Assembly: GCA_937900135.1 (NCBI GenBank)
Contig: CALCDJ010000034.1
Location: forward strand, 1-64,000
DNA length: 64,000 bases
Source of the DNA: an uncultured Blautia sp.
GTDB lineage: Bacteria > Bacillota > Clostridia > Lachnospirales > Lachnospiraceae
Reading direction: 5' to 3'
Shown piece by piece: positions 16,541 through 26,099 of the stretch; position 1 is the first letter of the stretch, and every line of letters starts with the position of its first letter. The notes beneath the pieces were generated by a model. It saw only the letters and a list, made by a program, of their open reading frames with translations, made no database searches and was not told where the DNA came from. The position numbers and the translations under genes are program-made.

Positions 16541-17770
16541 ATGGAACAAAGGGAATTGGAAAATCTTGGGGACAAACTCCAGGATATGATAGAAAAAGCA
16601 GTACATTCAAAGAATTATGAGAAGCTGAACCAGTCCATTAACCAGGCGCTTAACAGCGCAGCGAACTTCAGTTGGGATGTCAAAGGAAATCCTTCCCGCA
16701 AGGAGCAGCCGGAGGAAATGCATACCGGACGCACATATAAGCGTGGGCCGGAGCCGTTTCAGGTTCATACCGGATATAAAGAATCGGTACATTTCAGGGA
16801 GCAGAAGCACGTAAGCGCTCTTTACGCCCGGTTGACCGGAGAAAAGGTCAAGAATCTATTTCTTTCTGCGGCCGGAGGAATACTAAGCGGAGTGACCGGA
16901 ATCGCACTTTTGGTTTTGATAGGCGTATTCTGTTTGACAAATGTGGGAAGCGCAGCGACTCTGGCAGCGCCGGCAGCGATCCTGGGGGTGACTTTTCTCG
17001 GAGGATGCGTCATGCTGTATTCCGGAAGCCGTGGCTGGGCTCGTCTGTCCAGATTTAAAAAGTATACCAGAGCTCTGGGGGAGCGAACTTATGCAGAGTT
17101 TGAAAAATTGTCAAAGGCAACCGGGCGGCCGGTGAAACAGGTAAAAAAAGATATTCAGGGCATGATCCGTATGGGATGGTTTCTGGAAGGGCATGTGGAT
17201 GAACAGGAGACCTGTGTGATCACCAGCAATGAAACTTATCAGCAGTACCGGGAGACGCAGCAGCATCTGAAGCTGCGCCAAAAGGAGGAAGAAGAACGCA
17301 TCCGCGAAAGAGAAGGCTTTTCCCCGGAGGTACAGGAAGTGCTGGATAAGGGAAATGAGTACCTGAAAAAATTAAAAGAAAGCAATGATGCCATTCCGGG
17401 AGAAGAAATTTCCGAAAAAATTTCCAGAATGGAACAGATCGTGCGGCAGATTTTTAAACGTGCCAAAGAGCATCCGGAGATCATTCCCGATTTAAAGAAA
17501 ATGATGGATTATTATCTTCCAATGACGGTGAAGCTTCTGGATGCCTATGAAGAAATGGACAGCCAGCCCATTCAGGGAGAGACCATACAGGGCTCCAAGC
17601 GGGAGATTGAGGATACGCTGGATACGCTGAATCAGGCCTTTGAACGGCTTTTGGATTCCATTTTTGAAGATACAGCCTGGGATGTATCCAGTGATATTTC
17701 TGTGCTCCATACCATGTTGGCGCAGGAGGGGCTCACAGGAAACGATTTTCAAAAAGAATCTTCTAAATAA
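16541..17770 (+). CDS. XpaC-like protein (5-bromo-4-chloroindolyl phosphate hydrolysis family)
   Basis: 409 residues. Polar N-terminus, two membrane helices at about residues 108-160 (GVTGIALLVLIGVFCL; ATLAAPAAILGVTFLGGCVML), then a long helical region with LKKLKESNDAIPGEEISEKI, typical of the XpaC family. XpaC was named for hydrolysis of an indolyl phosphate dye in Bacillus, but its true role is unknown. It stands immediately before a TelA-family gene, the same order as xpaC-yaaN in Bacillus subtilis, which supports the call. AAAGGAG precedes the ATG. Confidence 0.87.
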   Translation: MEQRELENLGDKLQDMIEKAVHSKNYEKLNQSINQALNSAANFSWDVKGNPSRKEQPEEMHTGRTYKRGPEPFQVHTGYKESVHFREQKHVSALYARLTGEKVKNLFLSAAGGILSGVTGIALLVLIGVFCLTNVGSAATLAAPAAILGVTFLGGCVMLYSGSRGWARLSRFKKYTRALGERTYAEFEKLSKATGRPVKQVKKDIQGMIRMGWFLEGHVDEQETCVITSNETYQQYRETQQHLKLRQKEEEERIREREGFSPEVQEVLDKGNEYLKKLKESNDAIPGEEISEKISRMEQIVRQIFKRAKEHPEIIPDLKKMMDYYLPMTVKLLDAYEEMDSQPIQGETIQGSKREIEDTLDTLNQAFERLLDSIFEDTAWDVSSDISVLHTMLAQEGLTGNDFQKESSK

Positions 17771-17799
17771 AAAGGGAGAAAACTCAAAGGAGAGAGAGT

Positions 17800-18954
17800 A
17801 TGGAAATTAAGAAGGAACAGGAACAGACCATGCCTACACTGACTTTGGAACCGGATCTGGGAGAAGAGACTGTACAGAAGCCTCTGATGGAAACGTCACC
17901 GGAAATGGACCCGGTACAAAAAGAAATGGCCAAAACCGTTTTGTCAGAGGAAGAGCAGCAGATGGTAGACAGTCTGGCAGAAAAAATCAATCTGGAAAAT
18001 ACTACACAGATTCTCCAGTATGGAGCAGGTACCCAGAAGAAAATGGCAGACTTTTCAGATAAGGCGCTGGAAAACGTACGTGCTCAGGATCTGGGAGAAG
18101 TAGGGGAACTGATTGCCAGCGTTGTGGGAGAACTGAAGGATTTTGACGCGGAAGAAGAGAGAGGGCTGTTTGGCTTCTTCCGGAAACAGGCGGACAAGGT
18201 AGAAATCATGAAAAACCGCTACAGCAAAGCAGAAGCCAATGTGGAAAAAATCACAGAAGCTCTGGAACAGCATCAGGTTCGTCTTCTGAAGGACTCAGCC
18301 ATGCTGGATAAAATGTATGAGCAGAATCTTTTGTATTTCAAAGAATTGTCCATGTACATTCTGGCAGGTAAGAAATCCCTTACAAAAACCAGAGAGGGAC
18401 ATCTTCGGGAACTGGAAGAAAAGGCTGCGGCAACGGGGCTTCCGGAAGATGCGCAGGCAGCGAAGGATCTGGACAGCAAGTGCGGTCGGTTTGAGAAGAA
18501 ACTCCATGATCTGGAACTGACCCGGATGATTTCTCTTCAGACAGCGCCACAGATTCGTCTGGTACAGAACAATGATACGACTATGGTAGAAAAAATCCAG
18601 ACGACTATTGTAAACACTATTCCTCTATGGAAGAGCCAGATGGTGCTGGCCCTTGGAATTGCACATTCCACAGAGGCAGCCCAGGCCCAGCGTCAGGTGA
18701 CTGACCTTACCAACGAACTTCTGCGCAAAAATGCCGAAGCCCTTCATATGGCTTCGGTGGAAACCGCCAAAGAATCAGAACGGGGAATTGTGGATCTGGA
18801 AACATTGAAAAAAACAAACGGAGATCTGATCCAGACTCTGGATGATGTGATGCGTATTCAGAAGGAAGGACGGATAAGGCGTCAGGAAGCAGAGCTTGAG
18901 ATGCACCGCATGGAAGAAGATCTGAAAAGAAAACTGCTGGAAATCCAGCATTGA
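17800..18954 (+). CDS. TelA-family toxic anion resistance protein
   Basis: 384 residues, almost entirely helical and charged, with no membrane segments, matching TelA/YaaN proteins. Segments such as FFRKQADKVEIMKNRYSKAE, followed by long amphipathic helices, are characteristic. Family members are linked to tellurite and cell-envelope stress resistance, but the mechanism is not known. It follows the XpaC-like gene after 29 bp, so both are one operon; the products probably act together at the membrane. GGAGAG precedes the ATG. Confidence 0.9.
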   Translation: MEIKKEQEQTMPTLTLEPDLGEETVQKPLMETSPEMDPVQKEMAKTVLSEEEQQMVDSLAEKINLENTTQILQYGAGTQKKMADFSDKALENVRAQDLGEVGELIASVVGELKDFDAEEERGLFGFFRKQADKVEIMKNRYSKAEANVEKITEALEQHQVRLLKDSAMLDKMYEQNLLYFKELSMYILAGKKSLTKTREGHLRELEEKAAATGLPEDAQAAKDLDSKCGRFEKKLHDLELTRMISLQTAPQIRLVQNNDTTMVEKIQTTIVNTIPLWKSQMVLALGIAHSTEAAQAQRQVTDLTNELLRKNAEALHMASVETAKESERGIVDLETLKKTNGDLIQTLDDVMRIQKEGRIRRQEAELEMHRMEEDLKRKLLEIQH

Positions 18955-18967
18955 TAAAAGAAACAGG

Positions 18968-18988
18968 GGGTGCTGCTATGCAGCACCC
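18968..18988 (+). other. perfect short hairpin between telA and ispG
   Basis: GGGTGCTGC / GCAGCACCC, nine base pairs with a TAT loop, 13 bp after the telA stop. It is followed by TTCATTTG rather than a T tract, so it is at best a weak terminator or a processing/stability hairpin. Confidence 0.55.
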
Positions 18989-19017
18989 TTCATTTGAAGA
19001 CAGAGGAGGAAAAACAG

Positions 19018-20073
19018 ATGTATCGTGATCATACAAAAGTCATTCAGATTGGGGACAAAAAGATTGGAGGAGGAAATCCGGTTCTCATTCAGTCTATGAC
19101 CAATACCAAAACAGAAGATGTAAAAGCAACGGTGGAACAGATACTTGCTCTGGAACAGGCAGGATGCCAGATTATCCGCTGTGCGGTGCCTACCATGGAA
19201 GCGGCAGAGGCTCTCAAAGAGATCAAAAAACAGATCCATATTCCGCTGGTGGCAGATATTCATTTTGATTATCGCCTTGCCATTGCCGCTATGGAAAATG
19301 GAGCGGATAAGATTCGTATTAATCCTGGAAACATTGGCGGACAGGATCGGATCAAAGCTGTGGTAGATGTGGCGAAGGAGCGGAATATTCCCATTCGTGT
19401 AGGGGTCAACAGCGGCTCTCTGGAAAAAGAACTGGTGGAAAAGTATCACGGCGTGACAGCCGAAGGTCTGGTGGAAAGTGCCTTGGACAAGGTACGGATC
19501 ATCGAAGAACTTGGTTATGATAATCTGGTGATCAGCATCAAATCTTCTGATGTGCTCATGTGCGCCAGAGCCCATGAGCTGATCGCAGAAAAAACAGCAT
19601 ACCCACTCCATGTAGGCATTACAGAAGCCGGAACTCTTTATTCCGGAAATCTGAAATCCGCAGTGGGTCTGGGAATTATTCTTTATCAGGGAATTGGAGA
19701 TACCATTCGGGTATCCCTGACCGGAGCTCCTCTGGAGGAAGTAAAATCCGCCAAGAGAATTTTGAAGACCCTTGGTTTACGCAAAGGGGGGATCGAAGTG
19801 GTTTCCTGTCCCACCTGCGGACGGACTCAGATTGACCTGATTGGTCTTGCCAACCAGGTGGAAACCATGGTACAGGATATTCCGCTGGATATCAAAGTAG
19901 CAGTTATGGGATGTGTGGTCAACGGCCCGGGAGAAGCCAAGGAGGCGGATATAGGAATTGCCGGAGGCAAAGGGGTAGGGCTACTGATCAAAAAAGGTGA
20001 GATCATCAAAAAGGTGCCGGAAGGGGAACTTCTGGAAACTCTGCGCCAGGAATTGCTGCATTGGGAAGCATAA
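19018..20073 (+). CDS. ispG: 4-hydroxy-3-methylbut-2-en-1-yl diphosphate synthase
   Basis: 351 residues, the length of the bacterial single-barrel IspG. It makes HMBPP from the cyclic diphosphate MEcPP in the non-mevalonate isoprenoid pathway and uses a [4Fe-4S] cluster. The TIM barrel begins with PVLIQSMTNTKTEDV. The cluster cysteines are in SCPTCGRTQID and AVMGCVVNGPGEA near the C-terminus. AGAGGAGG lies 8 nt before the ATG at 19018; the frame opens earlier at 18970 but without a binding site. polC follows after 12 bp, so the two are probably co-transcribed. Confidence 0.96.
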   Translation: MYRDHTKVIQIGDKKIGGGNPVLIQSMTNTKTEDVKATVEQILALEQAGCQIIRCAVPTMEAAEALKEIKKQIHIPLVADIHFDYRLAIAAMENGADKIRINPGNIGGQDRIKAVVDVAKERNIPIRVGVNSGSLEKELVEKYHGVTAEGLVESALDKVRIIEELGYDNLVISIKSSDVLMCARAHELIAEKTAYPLHVGITEAGTLYSGNLKSAVGLGIILYQGIGDTIRVSLTGAPLEEVKSAKRILKTLGLRKGGIEVVSCPTCGRTQIDLIGLANQVETMVQDIPLDIKVAVMGCVVNGPGEAKEADIGIAGGKGVGLLIKKGEIIKKVPEGELLETLRQELLHWEA

Positions 20074-20085
20074 GGAGCATATTAC

Positions 20086-23000
20086 ATGGAAAAGGATTTT
20101 TTTGACGTATTTCCAAACCTGAAGGTGGGGGCGGAACTTTCCGAATGGCTGGAAATGGTGTCTGTCACCAAGGTATCCTGCAATCCAGCGAAGACCAGAA
20201 TCTGGGTATACATCAAAAGTGACCGGTGGATACACAAAAAATATATTTTTGCACTGGAAAAAGAGATCACCAGACAGTGTTTTGGGGGTCTGTCGGTGAC
20301 AGTGACCATTATCGAACGTTTTTACCTGTCCAGGCAGTACACGCCGGAGAACTTTCTGGAAGTTTATCGCCAGAGCATGGAACTGGAACTGAAAAATTAT
20401 AACATGTTGGAATACAATCTTTTTAAACGGGCAAAGATTGCCTTTTTCGGGGAAGACCGGCTGCAGATGGTTCTTCCGGATTCTGTGATCGCGAGAGAAA
20501 AAAGTGAGATTCTGGTGGAATATCTCCATAAGGTATTTTGTCAGCGCTGCGGCATGGATCTAAAGGTAGAACTGGAGTTTGTGGAAACCGAGGAGAGTAA
20601 ATACAGGAAAAATGCGGCGCTGCAGATCCGGCAGGAAGTAGCCAATGTGTTAAAGCATGCCAAATTGTCCGAGACAACAGAAGAATCCTCCTTGGAATCC
20701 TCAGAGACAGACAAAGCGGGTGGAAAAAAGGACAAAGCCACCCAGAGCAAAGACAAGAAACAGGACAACGGAAAAGGCCGGAAGCCTTTGGAAAAGAAGG
20801 GAAGCCGCGGAGAGTTCCATGGCGGATTCCGAAAGGACAGCAATCCGGATGTGGTTTATGGAAGGGATTTTGAAGGGGAAGCCATTTCCCTGGCTTCCAT
20901 CACCGGAGAGATGGGAGAAGTCATCATCCGTGGTCAGATCATGGAAGTGGAAGCCAGAGAGATCCGAAATGAAAAGACGATTCTGATTTTCCCGATTACA
21001 GACTTTACCGATACCATTATGGTAAAAATGTTTCTGCGGAACGAGCAGGTGCCAGAGGTGACGGAACACGTAAAAAAAGGCGCATTCCTGAAACTCCGGG
21101 GTGTGACCACCATTGACCGTTTTGACAGTGAACTGACCATCGGTTCTATCGCGGGAATCAAAAAAATCTCTGATTTTACCACCAGCCGAATGGACACCAG
21201 TCCCCAAAAGCGGGTGGAACTGCATTGCCACACGAAGATGAGCGATATGGACGGGGTCAGTGAAGCAAAGGCTCTGGTAAAAAGAGCTTATGAGTGGGGA
21301 CATAAGGCCATCGCCATCACAGATCATGGTGTGGTTCAGGCGTTCCCGGAGGCCAATCACTGTTTTGATGCCTGGGGCGGCTGTGTGCCCAAGGAATCAG
21401 ACTTTAAGGTGCTGTATGGCATGGAGGCGTATCTGGTGGATGATGAGAAGGGGATGGTGACCAATCCAAAAGGACAGCGGATGGATGGAAGCTTTGTGGT
21501 GTTTGATATCGAAACAACCGGTTTTTCCCCGCTTACCTGCCAGATCATAGAGATTGGTGCGGTGCGTGTGGAAAAAGGGGCGATTACGGATCGTTTTTCC
21601 ACCTTTGTCAATCCGAGAGTACCGATTCCTTTCCGGATTGAACAACTGACAGGCATCAATGACGGAATGGTGATGGATGCGCCGGGGATCGAGGAAGTTC
21701 TGCCGAAATTCCTGGAATTCTGTGAGGGCGCGGTGCTGGTAGCCCACAATGCAGATTTTGACATGAGCTTTATCATTGAAAACTGTAACCGTCAGGGAAG
21801 GGATCAGGAGTTTACCTATGTGGATACTGTGGGAATGGCCAGGTTCCTTTTGCCGGCTTTGAACCGTTTTAAATTAGACACGGTGGCCAAGGCAGTGGGC
21901 GTTTCACTGGAAAACCACCATCGGGCTGTGGACGATGCGGCCTGCACGGCGGAAATCTTTGTGAAATTTGTGGAAATGTTAAAGGAACGGGACATCTATG
22001 ATGTGGAAGAACTGAACCGTCAGGGAGCCGTATCTCCGGATACCATCAAGAAGCTGCCTACCTACCATGCCATCATCCTGGCAAGAAACGAAACAGGTCG
22101 GGTGAACCTTTATAAACTGGTAAGTCAATCCCACCTGAAATACTACCGTCGTCGTCCGAGAGTGCCCAAAAGTGTATTTCAAAAATACCGGGATGGACTT
22201 TTGATCGGAAGCGCCTGTGAAGCCGGGGAGTTGTATCAGGCTCTGCTTCGCAATGCGCCTGAGCCGGATATTGTCCGTCTTGTGAATTTTTATGATTATC
22301 TGGAGATCCAGCCGTTGGGAAATAACTATTTCATGCTCGCAGATGAAAAAAATGACATGGTGCATTCCGAGGAAGATCTGAAAGAATTGAATAAAAAGAT
22401 CGTAAAACTGGGAGAACAGTTTCACAAACCCGTGGTAGCCACCTGTGACGTGCATTTTATGGACCCGCAGGATGAGATTTACCGAAGGATCATCATGGCG
22501 GGAAACGGATTTTCGGATGCAGACAACCAGGCGCCTCTGTACCTCCGTACCACAGAGGAAATGCTGGAGGAGTTTGCCTATCTGGGAAGTGAGAAGGCAG
22601 AAGAAGTGGTGATCACCAACACGAATAAGATTGCAGATATGATTGAAAAGATTTCCCCCATTCATCCAGATAAATTTCCTCCGGTGATCGAAAATTCCGA
22701 TCAGGATCTGAAAGATATCTGTTTTAACCGGGCTCATGAAATTTACGGCGAAACCCTTCCAAAAATCGTTGAAGACCGTCTGGAACGGGAGCTTCATTCC
22801 ATTATTTCCAATGGATATGCGGTGATGTATATCATTGCTCAGAAGCTGGTATGGAAGTCCAACGAAGATGGATATCTGGTGGGATCGCGAGGATCGGTAG
22901 GGTCTTCCCTGGCAGCGACCATGTCCGGAATTACCGAGGTAAATCCTCTACCGCCTCATTATATTTGTCCAAATTGCAAGTACAGCGATTTCGATTCCCC

Positions 23001-24573
23001 GGAGGTAAAGAAATTCGGCGGTATGGCCGGATGTGATATGCCGGATAAAAATTGCCCCCATTGCGGTACCAGGATGGCAAAGGAAGGATTTGATATTCCT
23101 TTTGAAACCTTCCTTGGTTTTAAGGGAGATAAAGAGCCGGATATTGACCTGAACTTCTCCGGAGAATACCAGAGTAATGCCCACCGCTATACAGAGGTAA
23201 TCTTTGGAAAGGGACAGACCTTTAAGGCGGGAACCATTGGTACGCTGGCGGAAAAGACGGCCTTTGGCTATGTAAAAAACTACTATGAAGAACGGGGCCA
23301 GCATAAGCGGTATTGTGAGATCAACCGTATCGTAAAAGGCTGTACGGGAATCCGACGAACCACAGGCCAGCATCCCGGAGGAATCATTGTACTGCCTATG
23401 GGAGAGGAAATTGAAAAATTCACTCCGGTGCAGCATCCGGCCAACGATGAAAACAGCGATATCATTACCACTCATTTTGACTATCATTCCATCGATGGAA
23501 ACCTTCTGAAACTGGATATTCTGGGACACGATGATCCAACCATGATCCGTATGCTGGAGGATCTGACAGGTGTGGACGCCAGGGGGATTCCGCTGGATCA
23601 GAAGGATGTCATGTCCTTGTTTGCAGGAACCGAGGCGCTTGGAATCCAGCCGGAAGACATTGGCGGCTGTAAGCTGGGATGCCTTGGAATTCCGGAGTTT
23701 GGTACTGATTTTGCCATGCAGATGTTAATTGATACCAAGCCGAAATATTTTTCGGATCTGGTGCGGATCGCCGGTCTGTCCCATGGAACCGATGTATGGC
23801 TGGGAAATGCCCAGACATTGATCCAGGAAGGAAAAGCAACCATTTCCACAGCCATCTGTACCCGAGATGATATTATGGTGTATCTGATCAGCAAGGGCGT
23901 GGAGAGTAGTCTTGCCTTTACCATCATGGAAAGTGTGCGTAAAGGAAAGGGACTTCGTGAGGAATGGGAAGCTACCATGCGGGAACATGAGGTGCCGGAA
24001 TGGTATATCTGGTCCTGTAAAAAAATCAAGTATATGTTCCCAAAGGCTCATGCGGCGGCTTATGTTATGATGGCTTATCGAATCGCCTGGTTTAAGGTGT
24101 TTCAGCCGTTGGCTTATTATGCTGCATTTTTCAGTATTCGAGCCACTGCTTTTTCTTATGAAACCATGTGTATGGGAAGAGAACGTCTTGATTTTTATCT
24201 GGCAGAAATTCGCCAGAAGGGAGATTCGGCAACGAAAAAGGAGCAGGATTCCATTCGTGATATGCGAATTGTTCAGGAAATGTACGCCAGAGGTCTGGAA
24301 TTTATGCCCTTGGATCTGTATCAGGCCAAAGCCCACAGATTTCAGATTATAGACGGAAAATTGATGCCGTCACTGGATTGTATTGAAGGTATGGGAGAAA
24401 AGGCGGCTGAGGCAGTGGAGGAAGCGGCAAAAAATGGAAAATTCCTTTCCAAGGATGATTTCCGGGATCGTACAAAGGTAAGTAAGACGGTGATTGATCT
24501 GATGGATGACCTCCATATTTTCGGCGATATTCCTCAGTCCAACCAGATGTCTCTGTTTGATTTTACCGGATAA
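20086..24573 (+). CDS. polC: DNA polymerase III alpha subunit, Gram-positive PolC type
   Basis: 1495 residues, normal for PolC, the main replicative polymerase of low-GC Gram-positives. Domain order: N-terminal domain, a low-complexity Lys/Glu linker (about 205-250), an OB-fold (about 265-345), a PHP domain split by the exonuclease (HCHTKMSDMDGV near 385; return near 665), and a proofreading 3'-5' exonuclease starting at VVFDIETTG (about 470). The catalytic core follows, with the aspartate motif PDIDLNFSG near 1018 and a zinc module with CPNCKYSDFD and CPHCGTR near 965-1005. Tandem with ispG. No truncation or frameshift seen. Confidence 0.98.
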   Translation: MEKDFFDVFPNLKVGAELSEWLEMVSVTKVSCNPAKTRIWVYIKSDRWIHKKYIFALEKEITRQCFGGLSVTVTIIERFYLSRQYTPENFLEVYRQSMELELKNYNMLEYNLFKRAKIAFFGEDRLQMVLPDSVIAREKSEILVEYLHKVFCQRCGMDLKVELEFVETEESKYRKNAALQIRQEVANVLKHAKLSETTEESSLESSETDKAGGKKDKATQSKDKKQDNGKGRKPLEKKGSRGEFHGGFRKDSNPDVVYGRDFEGEAISLASITGEMGEVIIRGQIMEVEAREIRNEKTILIFPITDFTDTIMVKMFLRNEQVPEVTEHVKKGAFLKLRGVTTIDRFDSELTIGSIAGIKKISDFTTSRMDTSPQKRVELHCHTKMSDMDGVSEAKALVKRAYEWGHKAIAITDHGVVQAFPEANHCFDAWGGCVPKESDFKVLYGMEAYLVDDEKGMVTNPKGQRMDGSFVVFDIETTGFSPLTCQIIEIGAVRVEKGAITDRFSTFVNPRVPIPFRIEQLTGINDGMVMDAPGIEEVLPKFLEFCEGAVLVAHNADFDMSFIIENCNRQGRDQEFTYVDTVGMARFLLPALNRFKLDTVAKAVGVSLENHHRAVDDAACTAEIFVKFVEMLKERDIYDVEELNRQGAVSPDTIKKLPTYHAIILARNETGRVNLYKLVSQSHLKYYRRRPRVPKSVFQKYRDGLLIGSACEAGELYQALLRNAPEPDIVRLVNFYDYLEIQPLGNNYFMLADEKNDMVHSEEDLKELNKKIVKLGEQFHKPVVATCDVHFMDPQDEIYRRIIMAGNGFSDADNQAPLYLRTTEEMLEEFAYLGSEKAEEVVITNTNKIADMIEKISPIHPDKFPPVIENSDQDLKDICFNRAHEIYGETLPKIVEDRLERELHSIISNGYAVMYIIAQKLVWKSNEDGYLVGSRGSVGSSLAATMSGITEVNPLPPHYICPNCKYSDFDSPEVKKFGGMAGCDMPDKNCPHCGTRMAKEGFDIPFETFLGFKGDKEPDIDLNFSGEYQSNAHRYTEVIFGKGQTFKAGTIGTLAEKTAFGYVKNYYEERGQHKRYCEINRIVKGCTGIRRTTGQHPGGIIVLPMGEEIEKFTPVQHPANDENSDIITTHFDYHSIDGNLLKLDILGHDDPTMIRMLEDLTGVDARGIPLDQKDVMSLFAGTEALGIQPEDIGGCKLGCLGIPEFGTDFAMQMLIDTKPKYFSDLVRIAGLSHGTDVWLGNAQTLIQEGKATISTAICTRDDIMVYLISKGVESSLAFTIMESVRKGKGLREEWEATMREHEVPEWYIWSCKKIKYMFPKAHAAAYVMMAYRIAWFKVFQPLAYYAAFFSIRATAFSYETMCMGRERLDFYLAEIRQKGDSATKKEQDSIRDMRIVQEMYARGLEFMPLDLYQAKAHRFQIIDGKLMPSLDCIEGMGEKAAEAVEEAAKNGKFLSKDDFRDRTKVSKTVIDLMDDLHIFGDIPQSNQMSLFDFTG

Positions 24574-24587
24574 AACCGAAAAAACTC

Positions 24588-24616
24588 TTTACTTATTTTT
24601 TTTAGTTTTATATAAT
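24588..24616 (+). promoter_or_regulatory. sigma-A promoter of the purF-like gene
   Basis: TTTACT (24588-24593), 17-bp T-rich spacer, TATAAT (24611-24616), 46 bp before the start codon. Confidence 0.7.
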
Positions 24617-24662
24617 GGGCGTGTGTTACTGACAATTACATAGATAAAGGAGACGAAGAAAA

Positions 24663-26078
24663 ATGGGTGGAATTTTTGGAGTAGCTTCAAAATCTAGCTG
24701 TGTGTTAGATCTTTTCTTTGGAATTGATTATCATTCCCATCTGGGAACCCGAAGAGGCGGTATGGCGGTGTACGATCCAGGAAAAGGCTTTGACCGGGCG
24801 ATTCACAACATCGAAAACTCACCGTTCCGTACAAAGTTTGATAGAGATGTGGCAGAACTGGAAGGAAATCTGGGAATCGGTTGTATTTCTGACAATGAAC
24901 CGCAGCCACTTTTGGTACGTTCCCATCTTGGAAATTTTGCCATTACAACCGTAGGAAAGATCAACAATATGGATGAACTGATCGCAGATTCTTTCAAAAA
25001 CGGCTGCACACACTTTCTGGAAATGAGTGGAGGAAGTGTGAATCCTACAGAAATGGTGGCTTCTCTGATTAACCAGAAGCAGACTATGGTGGAAGGAATC
25101 CGCTATGCACAGGAACGGATCGAAGGCTCCATGACCATGCTGATCCTGACGCCAAAGGGACTTTATGCTGCCCGTGATTTCCTGGGAAGAACCCCTTTGA
25201 TCATTGGAAAGAAGGAGGATGCCTGCTGTGTATCCTTTGAAAGCCATGCCTACATCAATCTGGGCTATGAGGATCATAAGGAACTGGGACCGGGAGAAAT
25301 CGTGTTTGTGACGCCGGAGGGTGTGGAAACTCTTCAGAAACCAGGGGAAAAGATGCGTATTTGTTCCTTCCTCTGGGTATACTATGGATATCCTACCTCT
25401 ACTTATGAAGGGGTAAACGTAGAAGAGATGCGTTACAAATGCGGCGATATGCTGGCACAGAGAGATTTTGGAGAGGTGCAGCCGGATATTGTGGCCGGAG
25501 TTCCGGATTCCGGAATTGCACATGCCATTGGATATGCCAATCATTCCGGTGTGCCCTTTGCCCGCCCGTTTATCAAATATACCCCAACCTGGCCCAGATC
25601 GTTTATGCCAACGCAGCAGAGCCAGCGTAATCTGATCGCAAAAATGAAGCTGATCCCTGTGCATAAACTGATCAAGGGAAAGAGCCTTCTTATGATCGAT
25701 GATTCCATCGTAAGAGGAACCCAGCTTCGGGAAACCTCAGAATTTCTTTACAGCAATGGCGCAAAGGAGGTACATATCCGTCCCGCCTGTCCGCCTTTGA
25801 TGTTTGGCTGTAAATACTTAAACTTTTCCCGTTCCAAGTCAGAGATGGATCTGATCACCAGACGGACCATCGCCAAGCGTGAAGGGGAAAATGTAGAACA
25901 GAAGGTTCTGGAAGATTATGCAAATCCAGATTCCACCAATTACAAAGAAATGCTGGAGGATATCCGGAAGGAACTGAACTTCACATCCCTGAAGTATCAT
26001 CGTCTGGACGATCTGAAGGCATCCATAGATATTTCTCCGTGTAAGCTGTGTACCTACTGCTGGAACGGACAGGAATAA
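24663..26078 (+). CDS. amidophosphoribosyltransferase-like protein lacking the glutaminase cysteine
   Basis: 471 residues with the full PurF layout: an N-terminal Ntn-type glutaminase fold, then a phosphoribosyltransferase domain with the PRPP loop LLMIDDSIVRGTQ near residue 340, and C-terminal cysteines in SPCKLCTYCW like the Fe-S ligands of Bacillus PurF. The striking feature is the N-terminus GGIFGVAS: in active PurF the residue after Met (or after a short propeptide) is the nucleophile Cys in CGIxG, but here it is Gly. The next Cys is residue 13 and is out of register. It therefore may use ammonia, rely on a partner, or have another role. AAAGGAG lies 10 nt before the ATG, and no other start supplies a Cys. 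Confidence 0.85.
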   Translation: MGGIFGVASKSSCVLDLFFGIDYHSHLGTRRGGMAVYDPGKGFDRAIHNIENSPFRTKFDRDVAELEGNLGIGCISDNEPQPLLVRSHLGNFAITTVGKINNMDELIADSFKNGCTHFLEMSGGSVNPTEMVASLINQKQTMVEGIRYAQERIEGSMTMLILTPKGLYAARDFLGRTPLIIGKKEDACCVSFESHAYINLGYEDHKELGPGEIVFVTPEGVETLQKPGEKMRICSFLWVYYGYPTSTYEGVNVEEMRYKCGDMLAQRDFGEVQPDIVAGVPDSGIAHAIGYANHSGVPFARPFIKYTPTWPRSFMPTQQSQRNLIAKMKLIPVHKLIKGKSLLMIDDSIVRGTQLRETSEFLYSNGAKEVHIRPACPPLMFGCKYLNFSRSKSEMDLITRRTIAKREGENVEQKVLEDYANPDSTNYKEMLEDIRKELNFTSLKYHRLDDLKASIDISPCKLCTYCWNGQE

Positions 26079-26099
26079 AAGAAAAGGAGGGGAGATCTC

